From: Candidatus Wolfebacteria bacterium GWA1_42_9
GTDB lineage: Bacteria; Patescibacteriota; Minisyncoccia; UBA6257; JAGOQP01
Direction of reading: 5' to 3'
Assembly (NCBI GenBank): GCA_001793775.1
Contig: MGIN01000010.1
Span: 1 to 6,336 of the forward strand
Length of the DNA stretch: 6,336 nt
Part shown: positions 1 to 4,030 of the stretch, in pieces
Layout of the letters: the number at the start of each line of letters is the position of its first letter
How positions within the stretch are numbered: the first letter of the stretch is position 1
Notes under the pieces: model-generated
The model's database searches: none
Told to the model about the DNA's origin: nothing
The model's input: only the letters and a program-made list of their open reading frames with translations
Translations under genes and position numbers: made by a program

Positions 1-30
1 TGGCAGGTCGATAGCGATAAAAAGACGCAT
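1..30 (-). CDS. thpR: Probable RNA 2',3'-cyclic phosphodiesterase (ThpR/LigT, 2H family), first 10 codons only
   Basis: Reading leftward from an ATG at 30-28 gives MRLFIAIDLP, and the frame is open to the window edge. This is the usual opening of the 2H phosphoesterase family (ThpR, formerly 2'-5' RNA ligase LigT), where the first beta strand reads RLFxAIDLP. Family members open 2',3'-cyclic phosphates on RNA ends in the cytoplasm. The two HxT/S catalytic motifs lie beyond the window, so the call rests on ten residues. The start is 40 nt downstream of the def stop on the same strand, which fits one transcript. The only weak Shine-Dalgarno candidate is an AAGG about 12 nt upstream. Confidence 0.65.
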   Translation of the reverse strand, partial: MRLFIAIDLP

Positions 31-59
31 ACTTTATAAACCTTACAAACTTTATGAAC
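31..59. repeat. Two near-identical 11-nt direct repeats between def and thpR
   Basis: ACTTTATAAAC (31-41) and ACTTTATGAAC (49-59) differ at one base and are spaced with an 18-nt period. They fill most of the 40-nt gap before the thpR start. They could be a local duplication, a weak AT-rich promoter region for the minus strand, or chance in AT-rich DNA. No function can be assigned. Confidence 0.35.
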
Positions 60-70
60 TGTTTTACTTC

Positions 71-595
71 CTATTCCTTCTCTACCTTAAAGACATTCTT
101 CGCACTGTCTATATATAATTTCCCGTTGAGGTGGTCTATTTCGTGCTGGAAAATTCTTGCCAGAAAACCGCCGGCTTTGATCTTTACGGGACGCTGGTTT
201 TTGTCAAAACCGCCAATCTCCATTTTTTTACTTCTCTCTATTTCTCCATAAAATCCGGGAATGCTTAGACATCCTTCCCGGTCGTTTATTTTTTCCTCCG
301 AAAGAGAAATTATTTCAGGATTAAAGACAGCATAAAATTTACCGACGTATCCCCGCTCTTCACCCTTTTTTTCCGGGAGTTGAGCCACGAAAACTCTGAA
401 ATTGAACCCGATTTGATTGGCTGCCAGTCCCACTCCCCCATTCTCCGCCATCATTTTTCTCATAAACTTTATTAACTCATTAATTTCTTTTTTGGAGTAT
501 TTGGAGAAATCAAAATCGGCCAATCTTTTTCTGAGTAGTTTCTGGTTATTCTTATTTTCAACCGTCCAGATTTTTTTGTTGATATCAGAAATCAT
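71..595 (-). CDS. def: Peptide deformylase
   Basis: This cytoplasmic metalloenzyme removes the formyl group from the N-terminal Met of nascent proteins at the ribosome. All three family signatures are present in the 174-residue product: motif 1 GVGLAANQ (residues 54-61), motif 2 EGCLS (107-111, with metal ligand Cys109) and motif 3 HEIDH (151-155, metal ligands His151 and His155, catalytic Glu152). The length is normal; the E. coli enzyme has 169 residues. The residues before motif 1 match the usual helical N-terminus, so the ATG at 595 is accepted although no Shine-Dalgarno sequence precedes it. The gene starts 17 nt after the stop of the small basic gene upstream, so the two are probably cotranscribed. 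Its functional partner fmt lies nearby but points the other way. Confidence 0.97.
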   Translation of the reverse strand: MISDINKKIWTVENKNNQKLLRKRLADFDFSKYSKKEINELIKFMRKMMAENGGVGLAANQIGFNFRVFVAQLPEKKGEERGYVGKFYAVFNPEIISLSEEKINDREGCLSIPGFYGEIERSKKMEIGGFDKNQRPVKIKAGGFLARIFQHEIDHLNGKLYIDSAKNVFKVEKE

Positions 596-612
596 TATTT
601 GGGTACGAAAAT

Positions 613-942
613 TTATTTCTTGCCTTTTTTAGAAGTTCTTTTCTTATACCTTAGCTTTATCTTGATTTGCTTGTGTTTTTTAACGTTTCTAAAAAGCTTT
701 TTTGATTTTAAAATTGCCATAAAATAAGCCCCCGGTTTTTTTAGATTTCTGTCGGCCACATCTCTGGCGATACCCATTAGCGTCTGATTATTGATGTTTT
801 TAGCCAGTTGGATATAGAGCGTTTTGTGCTTTTCGTCGGAAAGTATCCTAGCTATGACCAGACCGGTTAGCTGGTAGTTTCGATAGACCCGGCTGGTTCT
901 GCTCCTTCTCTCCAGTTCTTTTTTATACTCCCTTATCTCCAT
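613..942 (-). CDS. Small basic conserved hypothetical protein (CPR type)
   Basis: The 109-residue product has no family I can name. It opens with a charged helix (MEIREYKKELERRSRTSR), has a mixed central part (about 20-80, including LTGLVIARILSD, DVADRNLKKPGAYFMAILK), and ends in a strongly Lys/Arg-rich tail (about 81-109). It has no membrane segment and no Cys. The pattern looks familiar from Patescibacteria genomes, but only as an uncharacterised protein. I chose the ATG at 942. A longer start at 972 would put the AT-rich -10-like region inside the gene and leave only 8 nt before the divergent fmt start. The position just upstream of def and the basic tail make an RNA- or ribosome-associated role conceivable, but that is inference. 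Confidence 0.7.
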   Translation of the reverse strand: MEIREYKKELERRSRTSRVYRNYQLTGLVIARILSDEKHKTLYIQLAKNINNQTLMGIARDVADRNLKKPGAYFMAILKSKKLFRNVKKHKQIKIKLRYKKRTSKKGKK

Positions 943-980
943 TTGGTATGATAATATAATAGAAATAGCCATTCATCAAC
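943..980. promoter_or_regulatory. Shared AT-rich divergent promoter region for fmt (+) and the def transcript (-)
   Basis: On the plus strand a perfect TATAAT lies at 955-960. An extended -10 form, TG-G-TATGAT, lies at 944-952. Either would start transcription roughly 14-22 nt before the fmt ATG at 981. On the minus strand TATTAT occurs at 961-956 and at 956-951. Those would put the start of transcription within a few bases of the ATG at 942, giving a leaderless or nearly leaderless mRNA. No good -35 box and no Shine-Dalgarno sequence is visible on either side. Confidence 0.5.
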
Positions 981-1829
981 ATGAAACTTACATTCTTTGG
1001 AAGTTCAAATTTCTCCAAAATTGTCTTGGAAATCATTATAAAAAATGAATATATTCCTTCGGTTCTGATTTGCAACCCGGACAAACTGGTGGGAAGAAAA
1101 CAGATTATTACTCCGCCTCCTACAAAGCAATTTATTTTAGAAAATTCCAAAGAAACTAAAGTTTTACAGCCGCTAAAGAAACAAAACCTTGTTGATCTGG
1201 CTTTATCGGGAGAATTTAACGGATCAGAATTCGCAATTGTAGCCGCTTACTCAAAGATAATACCCAAAGAGGTTTTGGATATTTTTCCTAAAGGGGTTAT
1301 AGGAGTCCATCCGTCTTTGCTTCCCAAATATCGGGGTGCCTCCCCCATTCAATCCATGATTTTGGAGGGAGAAGAAAATATTGGCCTGACGCTCTATCTG
1401 ATGGACGAAGGGATGGATAGCGGCGATGTGATCGCTAACTCAAAACTTAAGACTCAAAACTTAAGACCCACTTATAAAGAACTAGAAAAAGAATTGGCAG
1501 AGCTGGGGGGAAAAATGCTGGTAGAAATCCTGCCCGATTTTATGGAAGAGAAGATAAAAACAACCGAACAAGACAATTCACAGGCGACTTTTACAAAAAA
1601 ATTCATTACCGAAGACGGACTGGTTGATTTACAAAAAGACAGCCCAACTCTGATTGAAAGAAAAATCAGGGCTTTAAATCCCGACCCGGGAGTCTATGCC
1701 TTTATTGACGGAAAAAGAGTTAAGTTTTTGGAGGCGCGCGTGGAAGAAGACGGTAAAGTTATTATTACCAAAATTCTTCCCGAGGGAAAGACTGAGCGTT
1801 CTGTAAACATCATCCTTCCTTTGACGTAA
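981..1829 (+). CDS. fmt: Methionyl-tRNA formyltransferase
   Basis: This enzyme transfers a formyl group from 10-formyl-tetrahydrofolate to Met-tRNAfMet, producing the initiator tRNA for translation. The 282-residue product opens with the Rossmann-like MKLTFFGSSNFS. It carries the formyltransferase signature HPSLLPKYRGASPIQ (110-124) and the MDEGMDSGDV segment (141-150). Its C-terminal OB-like tRNA-binding domain spans about 205-282. It is shorter than the 315-residue E. coli enzyme. His110 and Asp146 keep the 36-residue spacing of the catalytic His/Asp pair. The third catalytic position, two residues before His110 and normally Asn, is Gly108 here. A perfect 14-bp tandem duplication falls within codons 154-163. 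No Shine-Dalgarno sequence precedes the ATG, but the homology begins right at it. Confidence 0.95.
   Translation: MKLTFFGSSNFSKIVLEIIIKNEYIPSVLICNPDKLVGRKQIITPPPTKQFILENSKETKVLQPLKKQNLVDLALSGEFNGSEFAIVAAYSKIIPKEVLDIFPKGVIGVHPSLLPKYRGASPIQSMILEGEENIGLTLYLMDEGMDSGDVIANSKLKTQNLRPTYKELEKELAELGGKMLVEILPDFMEEKIKTTEQDNSQATFTKKFITEDGLVDLQKDSPTLIERKIRALNPDPGVYAFIDGKRVKFLEARVEEDGKVIITKILPEGKTERSVNIILPLT
1440..1467 (+). repeat. Perfect 14-bp tandem duplication inside fmt
   Basis: TCAAAACTTAAGAC occurs at 1440-1453 and again immediately at 1454-1467. Because 14 is not a multiple of three, the two copies are read in different frames (SKLKT, then QNLRP). The reading frame survives, and the loop between the catalytic Asp region and the KELAELG helix has about the normal family length. 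The units resemble AAACTTAAGACTC-type micro-repeats I associate with CPR genomes. Confidence 0.75.
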
Positions 1830-1842
1830 CAATTGCAACACA

Positions 1843-1886
1843 ATTACAACATACCAACAAACTTGAGTTTGTTGGTATGTTGTAAT
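1843..1886. terminator. Perfect 20-bp-stem hairpin between convergent fmt and sod
   Basis: The arms at 1843-1862 and 1867-1886 are exact reverse complements around a TTGA loop (1863-1866). The hairpin starts 13 nt after the fmt stop, between two genes that end toward each other. That placement is typical of a bidirectional transcription end. Neither strand has a real T-run after the stem (GACC follows on plus, TGTGTTG on minus), so it is not a textbook intrinsic terminator. It may instead protect mRNA 3' ends or be a small inverted-repeat element. Confidence 0.55.
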
Positions 1887-1913
1887 GACCGCTCTTCAGA
1901 ATATTGGAATGTT

Positions 1914-1954
1914 TTAATCAGTGTTAATCCGCTATTAATCTGCGGCAATCGCTA
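1914..1954. repeat. Short tandem TTAATC-type repeat overlapping the sod stop
   Basis: Three consecutive 10-11-nt units start with TTAATC: TTAATCAGTG (1914-1923), TTAATCCGCTA (1924-1934) and TTAATCTGCGG (1935-1945). A decayed unit CAATCGCTA (1946-1954) follows and includes the sod stop codon. CCGC and GCGG in units two and three can pair as a small hairpin. On the minus strand this reads as GCAGATTAA and GCGGATTAAC units, resembling dispersed GCAGATTAACACGGATTAA-like repeats seen in many bacterial genomes; that resemblance is from memory. Confidence 0.5.
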
Positions 1955-2536
1955 TTCTTTGAATCTCTTCTGAACAACTTCCCAGTCAACTGCTTTCATA
2001 AAAGCGTCAATGTATCCGGCTCTTTTGGTCCCGTAATCAAGAATATAGGCGTGCTCAAAGACATCTATATTAATAATCGGCTCCAATCCGGCCGGGTGGC
2101 CGATGTGATGCTCGTTAACCCAGAAGTTGATTAAGCGGCTAACCTGACGGTCGTAATATAAAATTCCCCAACCGATTCCTCTCATTCCGGCAACGGCCCG
2201 AAAATCTTTTTCCCAGTTTTCCAAGCTGCCAAAATCCTCAACTAATTTCTTTGCCAAAGCCAAATCAGGACTAATCGGTTTGGGATTTTTGGAAAGCGAG
2301 CCGAAATAATATTCGTGAAGACGCATTCCGTTAAATTCCCATCCCAAACGTCTCTGGAGTTCGGCATATTCCGGAGTGTCTAACTTATTTTCTGCTCTCA
2401 TTGCCTCCAGCTTCTCCAGTAACTTGTCCGTGTTATTCACATATCCTTCGTAAAGGGCAAAGTGAGTATTGAGAGCACTATCGCTAAAACCCTCTAACCC
2501 TAGAAGATTGTCAAACTTCTTAGCTTCATATTGCAT
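1952..2536 (-). CDS. Fe/Mn-family superoxide dismutase, atypical subgroup
   Basis: The enzyme converts superoxide to oxygen and hydrogen peroxide with a single Fe or Mn ion, presumably in the cytoplasm. Residue numbers here count from a TTG at 2551. I prefer the ATG at 2536 (Met6, 194 residues) because the recognisable sequence begins MQYEAKKFDNLLG and the TTG has no ribosome site. The metal ligands are His30 (THFALYEGYV), His79 (MRLHEYYF), and Asp163 with His167 (DVFEHAY). Gly75, four residues before His79, is the manganese-type residue. His148 in NEHH stands where Gln is usual and matches the His of mycobacterial and archaeal enzymes. The usual N-terminal HHxxHHxxYV pattern is reduced to HFALYEGYV. 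Upstream lies a terminator-like leader, suggesting regulation by attenuation. Metal preference cannot be read from sequence. Confidence 0.93.
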   Translation of the reverse strand: MQYEAKKFDNLLGLEGFSDSALNTHFALYEGYVNNTDKLLEKLEAMRAENKLDTPEYAELQRRLGWEFNGMRLHEYYFGSLSKNPKPISPDLALAKKLVEDFGSLENWEKDFRAVAGMRGIGWGILYYDRQVSRLINFWVNEHHIGHPAGLEPIINIDVFEHAYILDYGTKRAGYIDAFMKAVDWEVVQKRFKE

Positions 2537-2570
2537 GCCGTTTTTGTTCAAGAGCGAAGCGATTGACTAC

Positions 2571-2616
2571 AAAAAAGAGCATCCCGACCTTGGATACAAG
2601 GGAGGGATAACCTTGT
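2571..2616 (-). terminator. Terminator hairpin with a competing alternative hairpin in the sod leader
   Basis: Hairpin A pairs 2581-2592 with 2597-2608: an ATCCC/GGGAT lower stem, a symmetric two-base internal loop, a CCTTG/CAAGG upper stem, and a four-base loop at 2593-2596. Read on the minus strand it is followed by GCTC and six T residues (2576-2571), like an intrinsic terminator. Hairpin B pairs 2596-2601 with 2611-2616 (ACAAGG/CCTTGT). It uses the same CAAGG arm, so A and B cannot form together. The T-run ends only about 35 nt before the sod ATG. The structure may end the nudix transcript about 80 nt after its stop, or act as an attenuator for sod. Confidence 0.6.
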
Positions 2617-2685
2617 TGTAATTAATAATTTAACCGTTTCACTCTAAATTATTTAATAAAAACTTTATTTTCGACTAATTATTCT

Positions 2686-3192
2686 TTACGGTTCCGTAAT
2701 TTCTTTTGCTTGGGAAATATCTTTTATTTCATATTTATCTATCCTTTCTCCCTCGCCTTCTCCGGAAAAATAGAATTCTCCAAATATTTTTCTTCCGGAA
2801 AGAACCTCGGGAAACCAATATTTATCGTCCATCCACATCTGGTCGTATGGGATTTCTCCGATACCAAACCATTTTGGCAGCATTTCTTCCGATTCCTGCG
2901 GCTCTCCTTTCCATTTTTCAACCATAAAAACATGAACTCTCTGGCTATACTCCGGTTTTTCTTTAAAATAAAAATCAATTATTGCAACCCTGTTTAAATC
3001 TTTCCCTTCTATTTCAAGGTTGAACTCCTCCTGCGTTTCTCTCACCGCTATTTCTTCTAAAGATTCTTCTCCTTTCTGTTTTCCTCCGGATCCATTCCAT
3101 TTCTCCTTACCAAATCCCCTTTTCTTCATACCCAGGAGAATCTGATTTTCCTTTATTAAAAGACAAAGAACAACTTGATTCATATCATTCAC
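2686..3192 (-). CDS. MTH1-like Nudix hydrolase (probable oxidised-purine nucleoside triphosphatase)
   Basis: The product resembles human MTH1/NUDT1 throughout, with near-identical numbering, so a role in hydrolysing 8-oxo-dGTP or 2-oxo-dATP to the monophosphate is likely. It has GMKKRGFG (21-28) and WNGSGGK (32-38) with the purine-binding Asn33. The Nudix box runs from Gly37 through Glu43, Arg51-Glu52 and Glu55-Glu56. The MWMDDKYWFP segment (119-128) has Trp120, Asp122 and Asp123 matching the MTH1 base-recognition residues. Two box positions differ from consensus: Thr53 for a hydrophobic residue and Asn58 for Gly. The GTG start at 3192 lies 7 nt after GGGAG and overlaps the upstream gene by 8 nt. 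An ATG at 3183 (Met4) is the alternative and fits the homology equally well. Confidence 0.92.
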   Translation of the reverse strand: MNDMNQVVLCLLIKENQILLGMKKRGFGKEKWNGSGGKQKGEESLEEIAVRETQEEFNLEIEGKDLNRVAIIDFYFKEKPEYSQRVHVFMVEKWKGEPQESEEMLPKWFGIGEIPYDQMWMDDKYWFPEVLSGRKIFGEFYFSGEGEGERIDKYEIKDISQAKEITEP

Positions 3193-3538
3193 TTACCTTC
3201 TCCCATCCTTCTGGTACGTCGCAAGGTGTAGGAAATTCAACTATTTCTCCTGTCTGAGGATTTTTGGCGGGGGTAATAACCTGGATGCACATTTGACCGC
3301 TGTCTTTAGGCGGAAAAGGCGGATTTTCCACTTTCTCCACAAAATGTCGGCCATCGGGAGTGTTGCACTGCCGGGGATAACTTTCCATTATTGGATACCC
3401 GGCTCCAGCACAATCCTCAAAGGAAGAAATATTTTGGATTTTTTTTATCATCCACTTATTGGAAGCCCAGACTGCCCAGAAAATCCCTACTGCCAATAAA
3501 ACAATCAGCACCAAAATTGTTATTCTTATCTTTATCAT
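3185..3538 (-). CDS. Small membrane-anchored protein with two Cys-pair modules, function unknown
   Basis: The 117-residue product has one N-terminal hydrophobic segment (about 5-25) flanked by basic residues, which should anchor it with the rest outside. The exported part holds two short modules. The first is SFEDCAGAGYPIMESYPRQC with Cys43 and Cys58. The second runs from Cys84 to Cys106 (CIQVITPAKNP then FPTPCDVPEGW). Each has one Cys pair that could form a disulfide. I have seen ESYPRQCxTPDG modules repeatedly in CPR proteins without assigned function. There is no lipobox Cys. The gene follows doxX by 50 nt and overlaps the nudix start, so it is probably in the same operon. Its Shine-Dalgarno AAGGA (3553-3549) lies inside a hairpin. 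Confidence 0.85.
   Translation of the reverse strand: MIKIRITILVLIVLLAVGIFWAVWASNKWMIKKIQNISSFEDCAGAGYPIMESYPRQCNTPDGRHFVEKVENPPFPPKDSGQMCIQVITPAKNPQTGEIVEFPTPCDVPEGWEKVSE
3196..3204 (-). promoter_or_regulatory. Ribosome binding site GGGAGAAGG for the nudix gene
   Basis: On the minus strand GGGAGAAGG lies within the last codons of the upstream gene. The GGGAG part is 7 nt from the GTG at 3192 and 16 nt from the ATG at 3183, which favours the GTG start. This is the clearest Shine-Dalgarno sequence in the window; most other starts have none. Confidence 0.55.
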
Positions 3539-3544
3539 AACAGT

Positions 3545-3582
3545 AACATCCTTACATCCTCAAGGATGTAAGGATGTTTTTT
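3545..3582. terminator. Perfect 14-15-bp hairpin with a T-run on the plus strand, between doxX and the small membrane protein
   Basis: The arms 3546-3559 and 3564-3577 are exact reverse complements (15 bp counting 3545/3578) around a TCAA loop. Each arm is itself a repeat, ACATCC-TT-ACATCC. A T-run follows on the plus strand (3578-3582), so it has the form of an intrinsic terminator for rightward transcription. No gene in this region is rightward. On the minus strand no T-run follows, and the structure ends 7 nt before the ATG at 3538, sequestering the AAGGA ribosome site. It may block antisense transcription or limit translation of the next gene. Confidence 0.6.
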
Positions 3583-3588
3583 GTAACT

Positions 3589-3984
3589 TTAGAAAAGAGA
3601 ATACGGCCAAGGAACCGAAATTATCAGAAACATCAGTGCCGCTCCCAGAAGAGCCATGTTTTTGTTGAAATTAATTCTTTCCATGGCTTTCATCTGGGGG
3701 TCGGACATTTTCCAGAAATTATGCATGATAAGCGATACCGGAACCAGAAAAGCGGCCAGAAAAATAACGGCCCAAACAACATAAGCTCCGGTGACTATTC
3801 CTACTCCCCCCAAAAGTATCAGAAGGCCGGTTATAAAAACGGCGATGTTAGGAGCCGGAACTCCCTTGGAAGAAGCGTAGCTAGCCATACCTTCTCTTTT
3901 GGTCAGATGATTGATGCCGCTATAGATAAAATATCCTCCGTAGATGATCCGGCCGAGAAGAAATAAAATTTCGAATGTACTCAT
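3589..3984 (-). CDS. DoxX-family integral membrane protein
   Basis: The 131-residue product has four predicted membrane segments, at about 5-23, 46-66, 69-88 and 108-124. It has DoxX-family landmarks: LLGRIIYGGYFIYSGINHL near the start, GVPAPNIAVFITGLLILLGG (41-60), MHNFW (87-91) and INFNKNMALLGAAL (104-117). The family's biochemical role is poorly defined. In Mycobacterium tuberculosis DoxX is part of a membrane oxidoreductase complex with superoxide dismutase SodA and the sulfurtransferase SseA. The same strand here carries a superoxide dismutase two genes downstream. An extended -10 promoter lies about 38 nt upstream. The ATG at 3984 has no Shine-Dalgarno sequence but begins the natural first helix. 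Confidence 0.9.
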   Translation of the reverse strand: MSTFEILFLLGRIIYGGYFIYSGINHLTKREGMASYASSKGVPAPNIAVFITGLLILLGGVGIVTGAYVVWAVIFLAAFLVPVSLIMHNFWKMSDPQMKAMERINFNKNMALLGAALMFLIISVPWPYSLF

Positions 3985-4021
3985 AATGTTGGTAGTTTGT
4001 AGTTATTACACGACAAGAACT

Positions 4022-4030
4022 ATTATATCA
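4022..4030 (-). promoter_or_regulatory. Extended -10 promoter element for doxX, overlapping the transporter stop codon
   Basis: On the minus strand TGA-TATAAT is a perfect extended -10 element. TATAAT is at 4027-4022 and the TGN part at 4030-4028. Those three bases are also the TGA stop codon of the upstream transporter. Transcription would start near 4015, giving a leader of about 30 nt before the ATG at 3984. No convincing -35 is visible, which is usual for extended -10 promoters. Confidence 0.55.

Noticed and set aside
54..251. Plus-strand open frame opposite def
   Set aside because: Antisense shadow of peptide deformylase; the conserved motifs are all on the minus strand.
943..972. Ten-codon N-terminal extension of the small basic protein (ATG at 972)
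   Set aside because: It would be encoded by the AT-rich promoter region, has no ribosome site, and the charged helix starts naturally at the ATG at 942.
1914..1954. CRISPR array
   Set aside because: Units are only 10-11 nt, without spacers, and no cas gene is present.
2571..2616. T-box riboswitch in the sod leader
   Set aside because: The conserved T-box sequence (AGGGTGGNACCGCG) and specifier-loop features are absent, and sod is not an amino-acid or tRNA-synthetase gene.
3574..3966. 130-codon plus-strand open frame opposite doxX
   Set aside because: Antisense to a clear DoxX gene; the product has no membrane pattern or known motif and starts inside a hairpin T-run.
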